Assembly: GCF_001941965.1 (NCBI RefSeq)
Contig: NZ_MKZO01000024.1
Coordinates: 1-64,000, forward strand
Length of the DNA stretch: 64,000 nucleotides
Source of the DNA: Pseudomonas putida
GTDB lineage: Bacteria > Pseudomonadota > Gammaproteobacteria > Pseudomonadales > Pseudomonadaceae
Reading direction: 5' to 3'
Below, in pieces: positions 51,872 through 60,663 of this stretch (within the stretch, counting starts at the first letter, position 1; each line of letters begins with the position of its first letter). The position numbers were made by a program, and so were the translations under genes. The notes beneath the pieces are model-generated. The model had not been told where the DNA came from. It worked only from the letters and a program-made list of their open reading frames with translations, and searched no databases.

Positions 51872-53740
51872 ATGACAATAAGATCGTTACCCGCCGCTCT
51901 CTCCCCTATCTCCCTGGCTGTGCAGGCCGTGCTGCTGGTCGGCACCCTGGCCATGGCGCCTGCCCATGCCAAGCCGGTTACCTGGGAAGACATCGCCGAC
52001 GACCACAAGACCACCAACAACGTGCTGCAATACGGCATGGGCACCAACGCCCAGCGCTGGAGCACGCTGAACGCGGTCAACGACAAGAACGTGTTCAAGC
52101 TGACCCCGGCCTGGTCGTTCTCCTTCGGCGACGAGAAGCAGCGGGGACAGGAGTCGCAAGCGATCGTCAGCGACGGCGTGGTCTACGTGACCGGTTCCTA
52201 CTCGCGGGTGTTCGCCCTCGACGCCAAGACCGGCAAGCGCCTGTGGACCTACAACCACCGTCTGCCGGACAACATTCGCCCGTGCTGCGACGTGGTCAAC
52301 CGCGGTGCGGCGATCTTCGGCGACAAGATCTACTTCGGCACCCTCGACGCCCGCGTAATCGCCCTGAACAAGGACACCGGCAAGGTGGTGTGGAACAAGA
52401 AGTTCGGCGATCACTCCGCCGGCTACACCATGACCGGCGCGCCGACCCTGATCAAGGACGGCAAGACCGGCAAGGTCCTGCTGATCCACGGCAGCTCCGG
52501 CGACGAATTCGGCGTGGTCGGCCAGCTCTATGCCCGCGACCCGGACACCGGTGAGGAAGTGTGGATGCGTCCGTTCGTGGAAGGCCATATGGGCCGCCTG
52601 AACGGCAAGGACAGCACCCCGACCGGCGACGTGAAAGCGCCGTCCTGGCCGGATGATCCGACCACCGAGACCGGCAAGGTCGAGGCCTGGAGCCACGGCG
52701 GCGGGGCCCCCTGGCAGAGCGCGAGCTTCGATGCCGAAACCAACACCATCATCGTCGGCGCCGGCAACCCGGGCCCGTGGAACACCTGGGCACGCACCTC
52801 GAAGGACGGCAACCCGCACGACTACGACAGCCTCTACACCTCCGGCCAGGTCGGCGTCGACCCGAGCACCGGCGAGGTCAAGTGGTTCTACCAGCACACC
52901 CCGAACGATGCCTGGGACTTCTCCGGCAACAACGAACTGGTGCTGTTCGACTACAAGGACAAGGACGGCAAGCAGTACAAGGCCACCGCCCACGCCGACC
53001 GCAACGGCTTCTTCTACGTGGTCGACCGCACCAACGGCAAGCTGAAGAACGCCTTCCCGTTCGCCGACAACATCACCTGGGCCAGCCATATCGACCTGAA
53101 GACCGGGCGTCCGGTGGAAAACGAAGGCCAGCGTCCGCCCAAGCCTGCCCCGGGTGAAACCAAGGGCAAGTCGGTGGAAGTCTCGCCGCCGTTCCTCGGT
53201 GGCAAGAACTGGAACCCGATGGCCTACAGCCAGGACACCGGCCTGTTCTACGTGCCGTCCAACCAATGGAAAGAGGAATACTGGACCGAGGAGGTCAACT
53301 ACAAGAAGGGCTCGGCGTACCTGGGCATGGGCTTCCGCATCAAGCGTATGTACGAGGACCACGTCGGCTCGCTGCGGGCCATGGACCCGACCACCGGCAA
53401 GATGGTCTGGGAACACAAGGAGCGCCTGCCACTCTGGGCTGGGGTGCTGGCGACCAAGGGCAACCTGGTGTTCACCGGTACCGGTGATGGCTTCTTCAAG
53501 GCCTTCAACGCCAAGACCGGCGAAGAGCTGTGGAAATTCCAGACCGGCAGCGGCATCGTCTCCCCGCCCATCACCTGGGAACAGGATGGCGAGCAGTACA
53601 TCGGCGTGACCGTCGGCTACGGCGGCGCGGTACCGCTGTGGGGCGGCGACATGGCCGAGCTGACCAAGCCGGTGGCACAGGGCGGTTCGTTCTGGGTGTT
53701 CAAGATCCCGAGCTGGGATACCAAGACTGCGCAGCGTTGA
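51872..53740 (+). CDS. exaA: PQQ-dependent alcohol dehydrogenase, calcium type (PedE/ExaA)
   Basis: A 622-residue periplasmic quinoprotein with a signal peptide (about 1-33). It is an eight-bladed propeller with repeated W-motifs. Adjacent Cys138-Cys139 (RPCCD) form the disulfide ring over PQQ. The catalytic base is Asp349 in AWDFSGNNE. The position two residues on is Ser351, where lanthanide enzymes (PedH, XoxF) have Asp, so this is the calcium form oxidising ethanol and other primary alcohols. The ATG at 51872 starts the signal peptide. It is divergent from pedF, its electron acceptor, and shares the CTAC-GTAG dyad. Confidence 0.93.
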   Translation: MTIRSLPAALSPISLAVQAVLLVGTLAMAPAHAKPVTWEDIADDHKTTNNVLQYGMGTNAQRWSTLNAVNDKNVFKLTPAWSFSFGDEKQRGQESQAIVSDGVVYVTGSYSRVFALDAKTGKRLWTYNHRLPDNIRPCCDVVNRGAAIFGDKIYFGTLDARVIALNKDTGKVVWNKKFGDHSAGYTMTGAPTLIKDGKTGKVLLIHGSSGDEFGVVGQLYARDPDTGEEVWMRPFVEGHMGRLNGKDSTPTGDVKAPSWPDDPTTETGKVEAWSHGGGAPWQSASFDAETNTIIVGAGNPGPWNTWARTSKDGNPHDYDSLYTSGQVGVDPSTGEVKWFYQHTPNDAWDFSGNNELVLFDYKDKDGKQYKATAHADRNGFFYVVDRTNGKLKNAFPFADNITWASHIDLKTGRPVENEGQRPPKPAPGETKGKSVEVSPPFLGGKNWNPMAYSQDTGLFYVPSNQWKEEYWTEEVNYKKGSAYLGMGFRIKRMYEDHVGSLRAMDPTTGKMVWEHKERLPLWAGVLATKGNLVFTGTGDGFFKAFNAKTGEELWKFQTGSGIVSPPITWEQDGEQYIGVTVGYGGAVPLWGGDMAELTKPVAQGGSFWVFKIPSWDTKTAQR

Positions 53741-53748
53741 TCTGAAAC

Positions 53749-53780
53749 AGGTCAAAGGGGGGTGATAGCCCCTTTGACCT
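53749..53780 (+). terminator. Stem-loop after exaA
   Basis: A perfect 12-bp stem (AGGTCAAAGGGG and CCCCTTTGACCT) with an 8-base loop starts nine bases after the exaA stop. There is no U-tract, so it may stabilise the transcript end more than terminate. Confidence 0.6.
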
Positions 53781-53792
53781 GGCTTGCACAAT

Positions 53793-53885
53793 CCCTGTGG
53801 GAGCTGGCTTGCCAGCGATAGGGCCAGACCTCACAACATCACTGTTCCTGCCGGCCTCATCGCTGGCAAGCCAGCTCCCACAGGG
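53793..53885. repeat. REP doublet
   Basis: REP units at 53793-53825 and 53853-53885 in the outward arrangement, between exaA and the pentapeptide-repeat gene. Confidence 0.88.
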
Positions 53886-53917
53886 TATTGCGCTGACCTC
53901 TAATGACGGAGCTATCC

Positions 53918-54571
53918 ATGAAATACCTCCCGCTACTCCTGACCCTCGCCATCACCCCTGCCTTCGCCGTGATCGCCGACGACGGCGACGACCAGCCACT
54001 GATCGTCAACGGTTGCGTGATCCAGCCGGAAAGCCAGTGCCCGAATGCCAACCTCGCCGGCGCCGACCTGAACAACCAGGACATGACCAAGATGAACCTG
54101 GCCGGTGCCAACCTCAAGGGTGCCGACCTGCGGCATGCCATCCTCGACCTGGCCAACCTGGAAAAGGCCCAGCTGCAAGGTGCCAACCTCAACCGTGCCA
54201 GCCTGCAACAGACCAACCTGCGCATCGCTGACCTCACCGGTGCCAGCCTGATTGCTACCCAGGCCTGGGGCATGTTCGCCCAGGGCGCCAAATTCAATGA
54301 CGCCAACCTGAGCGGCGCCTACCTGGAATTCGCCCGCCTGTCCGGGGCCAAGCTGCACAACAGCAACCTGCAGGCCGCCGACCTGGAAATGACCTGGCTG
54401 AGCCGCGCCGACCTGCTCGGGGCGAACCTGTCGGATGCCAACCTGCAGGAAGCCAAGTTCGGTGAAAGCAATCTGGAAAAGGCCGATCTGCGGGGAACCC
54501 GCAAGCATTATGCGAATTTCCAGGATGCCAACATGGAAGGCTGCGAAGGCTGTCCCAAGACCTGGGATTGA
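53918..54571 (+). CDS. Exported pentapeptide-repeat protein of the PQQ-alcohol cluster
   Basis: A 217-residue protein with a signal peptide (MKYLPLLLTLAITPAFA). From about residue 45 on it is a run of A(N/D)LxG pentapeptides (ANLAGADLNN, ANLKGADLRH, ANLEKAQLQG) that form a right-handed quadrilateral helix. A cysteine pair (GCEGCP) is at the end and one Cys pair near the start. Similar genes sit in the ped cluster of P. putida (from memory), but their role is unknown. The start at 53918 has CGGAG upstream; the ATG at 53903 would add five residues. Confidence 0.88.
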   Translation: MKYLPLLLTLAITPAFAVIADDGDDQPLIVNGCVIQPESQCPNANLAGADLNNQDMTKMNLAGANLKGADLRHAILDLANLEKAQLQGANLNRASLQQTNLRIADLTGASLIATQAWGMFAQGAKFNDANLSGAYLEFARLSGAKLHNSNLQAADLEMTWLSRADLLGANLSDANLQEAKFGESNLEKADLRGTRKHYANFQDANMEGCEGCPKTWD

Positions 54572-54584
54572 TAGTGTTTCCACT

Positions 54585-54658
54585 GGCCCAATCGCTGGCA
54601 AGCCAGCTCCCACAGGGTTTTGCGTAACCTGTGGGAGCTGGCTTGCCAGCGATGAGTC
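54585..54658. repeat. REP doublet
   Basis: Facing units at 54585-54616 and 54626-54658 with a 9-base loop, between convergent genes. Confidence 0.9.
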
Positions 54659-54665
54659 CCTCACG

Positions 54666-55298
54666 TCAGGCCGCGATCCTGAGCAACCCCGTCTCGATCG
54701 CCAGATGCACCAGCTCCGCATGGGAGCTCACCTGCAACTTGCTCTTCAACACCGTCAGGTAGTTCGACACGGTCTTCCCGCTCAAACACAGATGCTCGGC
54801 AATCATGCGCATCGGCGTGCCCTTGGCCAGCATCAGGAAGATCTCGGTCTCACGCTGGGTCAGCCCGCCCAAGCGGGCATCCTTGTCCTCGGCCCGATGC
54901 GGCTGGGTGGCCAGTTGCGTGGCCAGCGCCTGCTCGATATAGGCATGCCCCGCCAGCACCCGGCGCACCGCTTCCAGCAGGGTCGCCGCCGCCACCGACT
55001 TGGACAGGAAGCCACAGGCCCCCGCATCCAGCGCCTGGCGCACCAGCCCCAATTCGGTGTGTTCGCTGAAGAACAGCACGCGCAACTGCGGCAGGCGCTG
55101 GCGCAAGCGCCGGGTGGTCTCCAGCCCGCTGATACCGGGCAGGTCGAAATCCATCAGGACCAGGCCCGGCACCTGCTCCTGCACCCGTAACAAGGCTTCT
55201 TCACCGGAGGCGGCTTCGCGCACCGGCAGTTCTTCGGCAAGCACGGCGCTCAGGCCCAGGCGCAGCATGGGATGGTCGTCGACCAGCAGGATGTCCAT
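54666..55298 (-). CDS. LuxR-type response regulator of the PQQ-alcohol cluster
   Basis: A 210-residue NarL/FixJ regulator: receiver (ILLVDDHPMLRLG, phospho-Asp in VLMDFDLPGIS, Lys in LSKSV) and LuxR helix-turn-helix (LTQRETEIFLMLAKGTPMRM; GKTVSNYLTVLKSKL). Homologues in P. putida occupy the same place between a pentapeptide-repeat gene and other ped genes. No sensor kinase gene is adjacent. The gene is divergent from the CXXCW-motif gene, and the dyad CTACTACTTTGGTAG lies in between. Confidence 0.9.
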   Translation of the reverse strand: MDILLVDDHPMLRLGLSAVLAEELPVREAASGEEALLRVQEQVPGLVLMDFDLPGISGLETTRRLRQRLPQLRVLFFSEHTELGLVRQALDAGACGFLSKSVAAATLLEAVRRVLAGHAYIEQALATQLATQPHRAEDKDARLGGLTQRETEIFLMLAKGTPMRMIAEHLCLSGKTVSNYLTVLKSKLQVSSHAELVHLAIETGLLRIAA

Positions 55299-55359
55299 CG
55301 GCGTTTTCTCTTTTGTTATCGCCACAGCCCCATGCTAGAGCGCTGCCCAAGCTCTCTGC

Positions 55360-55374
55360 CTACTACTTTGGTAG
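55360..55374. promoter_or_regulatory. 15-bp dyad CTACTACTTTGGTAG in the second divergent promoter
   Basis: Matches 13 of 15 positions with the dyad at 51722-51736, including the CTAC and GTAG arms and 7-base spacing. It is 86 bases before the CXXCW gene start and 62 before the regulator start. Confidence 0.5.
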
Positions 55375-55456
55375 CGCTTTTGCTGTCGATGGTCGCATTC
55401 ACAAAGCCCCGGCACTGACCTGTAATACCGGCATAACAAAAACGAGACTGACGACC

Positions 55457-56005
55457 ATGCTGCCCCGTGTCCTGTCCGCCCTCTCCTGCCTGGCCCTGTC
55501 CGGCCTGCTTGCCGGCAATGCCCTGGCCGAAGCGCCGCCGTTTTCCGCCGATGGCTACCGCAACGGCCTGTACCGCAGCCCGACGCCAGCCACTGCCGAA
55601 TCCGCGAAAACCGTCGATACCGCCCAGGTCCAGGCCTTGCTCCAGCAGCAACCCTCGGCCCTGCTCATCGACGTGTACAAGCGTCAGTTCCTCAATGGCC
55701 AATTCATCGCCAGTGAACCCCACGCCAACCTGCCCGGCAGCCACTGGCTGGCCAATACCGGTGACGGCGAACTGGATGCGCAATGGAACCGGTACTTCAG
55801 CCGTCACCTGGAACGCCTGAGCGATGGCAACCGCCAGCGCGCCATCGTCTTCTACTGCCGTTCCGATTGCTGGCTGAGCTGGAACGCGGTCAAGCGCGCC
55901 ACGGCGCTGGGCTACACGCAGCTGTACTGGTACCGTGACGGTCTCGATGCCTGGGAAAATGCCGGCCTGCCCGTGGTCGCCGCCACCCCCGAAGCCTTTC
56001 CCTGA
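55457..56005 (+). CDS. PQQ-dependent catabolism-associated CXXCW-motif protein
   Basis: A 182-residue periplasmic protein with a signal peptide (about 1-24) and a rhodanese-like fold. The conserved active-loop sequence is IVFYCRSDCWLSWNAVKRA, with Cys134, Cys138 and Trp139. This family occurs only with PQQ-dependent alcohol or methanol dehydrogenases; a redox or sulfur-relay function is suggested by the cysteines but unproven. An A-rich AACAAAAAC stretch is 14 bases before the ATG. It is followed by agmR 48 bases later, probably in the same transcript. Confidence 0.88.
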   Translation: MLPRVLSALSCLALSGLLAGNALAEAPPFSADGYRNGLYRSPTPATAESAKTVDTAQVQALLQQQPSALLIDVYKRQFLNGQFIASEPHANLPGSHWLANTGDGELDAQWNRYFSRHLERLSDGNRQRAIVFYCRSDCWLSWNAVKRATALGYTQLYWYRDGLDAWENAGLPVVAATPEAFP

Positions 56006-56053
56006 ACCAGCTGTTCCTTGCGGTCGAAACCAAAACAATAAGGTGCAAACGCC

Positions 56054-56719
56054 ATGTACAAGATTCTGATCGCCGACGACCATCCGCTGTTTCGCGAAGC
56101 CATCCATAACGTCATTAGCGACGGTTTTCCCGGTAGCGAAGTGATGGAAACCGCCGACCTGGACAGCGCCCTGGCGCTGACCGGCGAGCACGACGATCTC
56201 GACCTGATCCTGCTCGACCTGAACATGCCCGGCATGCATGGCCTGGGCGGGCTGATCAACCTGCGCAACGAGGCGCCGACCATTCCGGTGGTGATCGTCT
56301 CCGCCGAACAGGACAAGCAGATCGTCCTCCAGGCCATCACCTACGGCGCGGTGGGCTTTATCACCAAGTCCTCGCCGCGCTCGCAGATGACCGAGGCCAT
56401 CGAGCAGATCCTCAATGGCAACGTGTACCTGCCGCCGGACATCATCCGCACCCAGAAGAGCGGCAGCCGCCGCAGCCAGAGCGAGGCCCAGGGCTTTGCG
56501 CCCGAGCTGTTGCAGGCCCTGACCCGCAAGCAACTGCTGGTGCTGGAACGCATGACCAAGGGCGAATCCAACAAGCAGATCGCCTACAACCTGGATATCG
56601 CCGAGACCACGGTAAAGGCCCACGTGTCGGCGATCCTGCGCAAGCTCAACGTGCATAACCGGGTGCAGGCGATCCTTAGCGCGGGGGATATCGACTTCAC
56701 GGCCTATCTGCGTCGTTAG
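56054..56719 (+). CDS. agmR: AgmR (ErbR/PedR1-type) response regulator
   Basis: A 221-residue LuxR-type regulator with a receiver ([14 protein letters not shown], phospho-Asp in [13 protein letters not shown], Lys in ITKSS) and helix-turn-helix ([42 protein letters not shown]). The start [16 protein letters not shown] is characteristic of AgmR, the activator of PQQ-alcohol dehydrogenase genes in pseudomonads. Its kinase gene is not in the window. AACAATAA (56034-56041) overlaps the AAGG ribosome site, as in messages repressed by Hfq/Crc. Confidence 0.92.
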   Translation: MYKILIADDHPLFREAIHNVISDGFPGSEVMETADLDSALALTGEHDDLDLILLDLNMPGMHGLGGLINLRNEAPTIPVVIVSAEQDKQIVLQAITYGAVGFITKSSPRSQMTEAIEQILNGNVYLPPDIIRTQKSGSRRSQSEAQGFAPELLQALTRKQLLVLERMTKGESNKQIAYNLDIAETTVKAHVSAILRKLNVHNRVQAILSAGDIDFTAYLRR

Positions 56720-56724
56720 GAATA

Positions 56725-56781
56725 ATTAATCGTTACGATGGAAATTAATCGTTGAAACACGCAGTTACGCTGAAGTAAGCT
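56725..56781 (+). promoter_or_regulatory. Candidate promoter with two ATTAATCGTT direct repeats
   Basis: ATTAATCGTT occurs at 56725-56734 and 56744-56753. TTGAAA (56752-56757) and TAAGCT (56776-56781) with 18 bases between them could be the -35 and -10 boxes for the leader transcript. The repeats overlap the -35 region and may be a protein site. Confidence 0.4.
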
Positions 56782-56806
56782 CGAACGCATTCAACTGGAG
56801 CAGCAC

Positions 56807-56941
56807 ATGAACCACACCACTCACCTCCACGCACAGCAAGCCGGTCGCCCAGCGCGTTCCGTTGCGTCCGTGGCTGCCTGTGGCTGCGCTGCCCCGGCCG
56901 CGTTTTATTTTGGGTATTGGTTTAGCCACAGGCGCCGCTGA
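56807..56941 (+). CDS. Aromatic-rich leader peptide 1 (attenuation)
   Basis: A 44-residue peptide with ATG at 56807 and TGGAG seven bases upstream. Its C-terminal part contains the cluster AFYFGYWFSHRRR: Phe, Tyr, Phe, Tyr, Trp, Phe within seven codons, close to the stop. An intrinsic terminator lies 51 bases after the stop and a DAHP synthase gene downstream. Ribosome stalling on scarce Phe/Tyr/Trp would decide termination. GGCGCCG/CGGCGCC (56931-56957) can form a hairpin over the stop codon; GGGCCG (56966) can pair with CGGCCC (57001) as antiterminator. Confidence 0.75.
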   Translation: MNHTTHLHAQQAGRPARSVASVAACGCAAPAAFYFGYWFSHRRR

Positions 56942-56991
56942 TACCCACACCGGCGCCCATTAACAGGGCCGCCGAACACGAGAACTCTCGA

Positions 56992-57031
56992 ACCCCCGGA
57001 CGGCCCAGCCCTCCGGGGGTTTTGTTTTTTG
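56992..57031 (+). terminator. Intrinsic terminator of the first attenuator
   Basis: Stem CCCCCGGA/TCCGGGGG (56993-57000 and 57012-57019) followed by TTTTGTTTTTTG. It is between the two leader peptides, too far from any long gene end to serve agmR, and fits an attenuator. Confidence 0.85.
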
Positions 57032-57067
57032 CGCCGTCACCACCAGACACCATTGAGGAATCGACAC

Positions 57068-57208
57068 ATGAACTACGCCACCTACTACCGCTACCAAAGC
57101 TCTGCCTGGCGATTTAGCCACTGCCGTTCGGGCCAGCCAGCCGCCTCCGACCGGTCCGTTGCGGGTGGCATCAACACACATTCAAGTATCTGTCGAACAC
57201 AACGATAG
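57068..57208 (+). CDS. Aromatic-rich leader peptide 2
   Basis: A 46-residue peptide with ATG at 57068 and GAGGA eight bases upstream. The first 16 residues read MNYATYYRYQSSAWRF: four Tyr, one Trp and one Phe. It shares TTTAGCCAC (F-S-H) after a Trp codon with leader 1, suggesting duplication. It stops 49 bases before the DAHP synthase start. A hairpin at 57213-57238 lacks a U-tract, so this unit may act on translation or by a different stop than leader 1. Confidence 0.7.
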   Translation: MNYATYYRYQSSAWRFSHCRSGQPAASDRSVAGGINTHSSICRTQR

Positions 57209-57212
57209 GGCC

Positions 57213-57238
57213 GAAGGCGCGGGACAGAACCCGCCTTC
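57213..57238 (+). promoter_or_regulatory. Hairpin just upstream of the DAHP synthase ribosome site
   Basis: GAAGGCGCGG and CCCGCCTTC form a bulged 9-bp stem ending six bases before AGGGA. The right arm (ACCCGC, 57229-57234) can instead pair with GCGGGT at 57161-57166 inside leader 2, so translation of the leader could switch the structure. Confidence 0.45.
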
Positions 57239-57257
57239 CGCCCAGGGAATTCCGAAC

Positions 57258-58340
57258 ATGCAAGCGACTACCCAGGCACTGCCACTGAACACCCCTGCCG
57301 CAGCCAACACTTCCGTGAGCCTGCGTCTGCCCAGCCCCGTGCAACTCAAGCAGCAGTTGCCGCTCTCTGCGGCCCTCGCGGCCCAGGTCCAGCAGCACCG
57401 TGACGCGGTGAAACAGATTCTCGACGGTCACGACCCGCGCCTGCTCGTGGTGGTCGGCCCCTGCTCCCTGCACGACCCGCGCTCCGCCCTCGAATACGCC
57501 GACCGCCTGGCCGCACTGGCCCGCGAACTGGATGACCAGTTGCTCCTGGTGATGCGCGCCTACGTGGAAAAGCCCCGCACCACCGTCGGCTGGAAAGGCC
57601 TGGCCTACGACCCGCAGCTGGACGGCAGCGACGATATGCACGGTGGCTTGCGCCTGTCCCGGGAACTGATGCTGGGCATGCTCGAACGCGGCCTGCCGGT
57701 GGCCACCGAGCTGCTGCAACCCATGGCCGCCGGCTACTTCGATGATGTGCTGAGCTGGGCGGCGATCGGTGCGCGCACCACCGAATCGCAGATCCACCGC
57801 GAGATGGTCAGCGGCCTCGGTCTGCCGGTGGGCTTCAAGAACGGTACTAATGGCGGTGTCGGTATCGCCTGTGACGCGATCCGCAGTGCAGCCCATCCGC
57901 ACCGGCATTTCGGCCTGGACGCCCAGGGCCACCCGGCCATTGTCGAGACCCTTGGCAACCCGGATACCCACCTGGTCCTGCGGGGCGGGCACAAGGGCCC
58001 GAACCATGACGCGGACAGTGTCGCCATGGCCCGCCAAGGGCTGGCCAAGGCCGGCATCGCCGCGCGGATCATGGTCGATTGCAGCCACGCCAACAGTGGC
58101 AAGGACCCGCTCAAGCAACCGGCTGTGCTGCGCGATGTGATCGACCAGCGGGTCGCGGGTGATCGCTCGCTGGTGGGGGTGATGATCGAGAGCCATCTGT
58201 TCGACGGCTGCCAGGTGCTGGGCAAGGGGCCGTTGAAGTACGGGGTGTCGATTACCGATGGTTGCCTGGGCTGGGACGGGACCGAGGCGATGTTGCGTGA
58301 GGCGGCTGGTCGGCTGCGCAAGGAGCGGGATTTTTCGTGA
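57258..58340 (+). CDS. Class I DAHP synthase (3-deoxy-7-phosphoheptulonate synthase)
   Basis: A 360-residue enzyme making DAHP from phosphoenolpyruvate and erythrose-4-phosphate, the first step to aromatic amino acids. Motifs: VVGPCSLHD with the metal-binding Cys69, RAYVEKPRT (100-108), GFKNGTNGGVG, and MVDCSHANSGKD. It belongs to the AroF/G/H type; which amino acid inhibits it cannot be read off. The start at 57258 follows AGGGA. The 450-base leader with two aromatic-rich peptides and a terminator indicates control by aminoacylated tRNA supply. A REP doublet follows. Confidence 0.93.
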   Translation: MQATTQALPLNTPAAANTSVSLRLPSPVQLKQQLPLSAALAAQVQQHRDAVKQILDGHDPRLLVVVGPCSLHDPRSALEYADRLAALARELDDQLLLVMRAYVEKPRTTVGWKGLAYDPQLDGSDDMHGGLRLSRELMLGMLERGLPVATELLQPMAAGYFDDVLSWAAIGARTTESQIHREMVSGLGLPVGFKNGTNGGVGIACDAIRSAAHPHRHFGLDAQGHPAIVETLGNPDTHLVLRGGHKGPNHDADSVAMARQGLAKAGIAARIMVDCSHANSGKDPLKQPAVLRDVIDQRVAGDRSLVGVMIESHLFDGCQVLGKGPLKYGVSITDGCLGWDGTEAMLREAAGRLRKERDFS

Positions 58341-58347
58341 TCTCTCG

Positions 58348-58436
58348 GGCCCTATCGCCGGCAACGCCGGCTCCCACAGGATTCGGCGGTGCACGCGGAT
58401 ACTTGTGGGAGCCGGCGTTGCCGGCGATAGGGCCCT
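58348..58436. repeat. REP doublet, GCCGGCAACGCCGGC variant
   Basis: The same variant as at 49368: facing arms 58348-58380 and 58405-58436. It lies just after the DAHP synthase gene. Confidence 0.9.
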
Positions 58437-58527
58437 CAAGAACACGGCAAACTTCCTACAAGGTTTCAGGAGAAATCACCCACCAATTCCGGTAGGCTCT
58501 GGCTTTTCCCAACAGGAGTACGTCCCC

Positions 58528-58809
58528 ATGGCCCGAGCCACTGCCCGCCACATCCTCGTCAGCAGCGAAGACAAGTGCAACGAACTGAAAGCACAGATCG
58601 AAGCCGGCGCGGACTTCGCCGAAGTTGCCAAAGCCAACTCCACCTGCCCGTCCAGCCGCCAGGGCGGTGACCTGGGTTCCTTCGGCCCAGGCCAGATGGT
58701 CAAGGAATTCGACACCGTGGTGTTCAGCGCCCCGATCAACGTGGTACAGGGTCCGGTCAAGACCCAGTTCGGCTACCACCTGCTGGAAGTCACCAGCCGC
58801 CAGGACTGA
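58528..58809 (+). CDS. ppiC: Peptidyl-prolyl cis-trans isomerase PpiC (parvulin)
   Basis: A 93-residue single-domain parvulin without a signal peptide, so cytoplasmic. It starts ARATARHILVSSEDKCNELK and has FAEVAKANSTCPS, GGDLGSFGPGQMV and QFGYHLLEV, all typical of E. coli PpiC/Par10. It catalyses proline isomerisation. The ATG at 58528 has AGGAG upstream. It ends 9 bases before the yejA-like gene, so it may be the first gene of that operon. Confidence 0.92.
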   Translation: MARATARHILVSSEDKCNELKAQIEAGADFAEVAKANSTCPSSRQGGDLGSFGPGQMVKEFDTVVFSAPINVVQGPVKTQFGYHLLEVTSRQD

Positions 58810-58818
58810 TCGGTCTTG

Positions 58819-60663
58819 ATGCGTAAGGCCATCCTGGCCTTTGGGGGCTGCCTGGCAGCCCTTCTTGGGTTCAGCGCCCAGGCCGCCCCCACCCATGCCC
58901 TCACCGTCTACGGCGAGGCGCCACGCTACCCGCAGCACTTCCAGCACTTCCAGTACACCAACCCTGACGCCCCCAAGGGCGGCAGCCTGCGTCGTTCGGC
59001 CATCGAGATCGGCCAGTTCGACCATATCCTTCCCTATATCGACAAGGGCATCGGCGTCAGCGAAATCGATGGCTGGCTGTACGCGCCCCTGGCCGTGCGC
59101 TCGCTGGACGAGCCCTACACCGTCTACGGCCTGGTCGCCCGGCGCATGGAACGGGCCGACGATGGCCTGTGGCTGCGCTTCTACCTTGACCCCAAGGCAC
59201 GCTTCGCCGACGGCAAGCCGATCCGCGCCGAAGACGTGCGCTTCACCTACGACCTGCTGCTGCGCGACGGCAGCCTGAAGTACCGCACCCAGTTCGCCGA
59301 TGTCGCCGACGTGGTGGTCGAATCGCCGACCCAGGTGCGCTTCGACTTCAAGACCAACCAGAACCGCACCCTGCCCCTGGACCTCGCCTCACTGCCGGTG
59401 CTCCCGGAACACTGGTGGCGCGGCCGCGATTTCGCCAATGGCGGCGGCTTCGAGGCACCGCTGGGCAGCGGGCCGTACAAGGTCGGGCGGATCGACAACG
59501 GTCGCAGCATCACCTTCGAACGCGACCGCGACTGGTGGGGCAAGGACCTGCCGGTCAACCGCGGACGCTACAACTTCGACCAGATGCGCATCGAGTACTT
59601 CGGCGACACCGACGTGGCACGCCAGGTGTTGCGCGGCGGCGGCTACGACTACAACCGCGAGTTCTCCGCCACCGGCTACACCATCGGCTACGCCGGGCCC
59701 GCCCTTGACGACGGCCGCCTGCAACGCGCCCATCTGGCGAAAGAAGCCCCGCAGAACGCCCAGGGCTACGTGTTCAACCTGCAACGTCCGATGTTCCAGG
59801 ACCGTCGCGTGCGCCAGGCCATCGCCCTGCTCTGGGACTTCGAATGGAGCAACCGGCGGATGATGCGCGATATGTATATCCGCCAGCAGAGCTACTTCGC
59901 CAATAGCCCGTTGGCGGCCCGGGAATTGCCGGATGCCGAAGAGCTGAAGATCCTCGAACCGTTGCGCGGGCAGATCCCCGACGAGGTCTTCACCCAGGTC
60001 TTCGAAGCACCGCGTACCGACGGCTCGGGGATCATCCGCGACAAGCAGCTGCAGGCCCTGGCCCTGCTGGCCGAAGCCGGCTGGCACCCGGACGGCGATC
60101 GCCTGGTCAACGCCCAGGGCGAACCGCTGAGCTTCACCTTCCTCAACGGCCAGAACGGCATGGAGCGCCTGCTGCTGCCGTGGAAGCGCACCCTGGCGCA
60201 GATCGGCATCGACATGCAGATCCGCCGGGTCGACTCGGCGCAGTACGTCAACCGCCTGATGGCACGGGACTACGACATGATCGTCACCGGCTACCCGGTC
60301 ACCACCTCGCCGGGGCTGGAGCTGTACAGCTATTTCGGCTCGGCGGCGGCCAAGGACCCGGGCTCGAACAACTTCATGGCCCTGCAAAGCCCGGTGGTGG
60401 ACCAACTGATCGACGGCCTGGTGCGTGCCGACACCCAGGCCGGCATGCAGCGCCATGCCCATGCCCTGGACCGGGTGCTGCAATGGAATTACTACTGGAT
60501 TCCCAACTACTACCCGCCAGGCACCTCCAGCGTGTGGTGGAACCGCTTCGGCCTGCCGAAGATCCCGGCGGCCAATGACCCGGCGCTGGACACCTGGTGG
60601 GAAATCAGCCCCACCGCGCTGACCAACGACCAGATGGCCGAACGTACCAAGGGCAAGCCATGA
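58819..60663 (+). CDS. yejA: Peptide ABC transporter substrate-binding protein (YejA-like)
   Basis: A 614-residue SBP_bac_5 (oligopeptide/microcin C) binding protein with a signal peptide (about 1-22, ending AQA). It shows [20 protein letters not shown] at the mature start, [15 protein letters not shown], and the internal [17 protein letters not shown] typical of YejA. It binds peptides or peptide-nucleotide compounds in the periplasm. A TTG one codon earlier is an alternative start. The stop overlaps the yejB start (ATGA). Confidence 0.9.
   Translation: MRKAILAFGGCLAALLGFSAQAAPTHALTVYGEAPRYPQHFQHFQYTNPDAPKGGSLRRSAIEIGQFDHILPYIDKGIGVSEIDGWLYAPLAVRSLDEPYTVYGLVARRMERADDGLWLRFYLDPKARFADGKPIRAEDVRFTYDLLLRDGSLKYRTQFADVADVVVESPTQVRFDFKTNQNRTLPLDLASLPVLPEHWWRGRDFANGGGFEAPLGSGPYKVGRIDNGRSITFERDRDWWGKDLPVNRGRYNFDQMRIEYFGDTDVARQVLRGGGYDYNREFSATGYTIGYAGPALDDGRLQRAHLAKEAPQNAQGYVFNLQRPMFQDRRVRQAIALLWDFEWSNRRMMRDMYIRQQSYFANSPLAARELPDAEELKILEPLRGQIPDEVFTQVFEAPRTDGSGIIRDKQLQALALLAEAGWHPDGDRLVNAQGEPLSFTFLNGQNGMERLLLPWKRTLAQIGIDMQIRRVDSAQYVNRLMARDYDMIVTGYPVTTSPGLELYSYFGSAAAKDPGSNNFMALQSPVVDQLIDGLVRADTQAGMQRHAHALDRVLQWNYYWIPNYYPPGTSSVWWNRFGLPKIPAANDPALDTWWEISPTALTNDQMAERTKGKP

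Noticed and set aside
51872..53740. Lanthanide-dependent (PedH-type) alcohol dehydrogenase.
   Set aside because: The position two residues after the catalytic Asp349 is Ser, not the extra Asp needed for lanthanide binding, so the calcium type is favoured.
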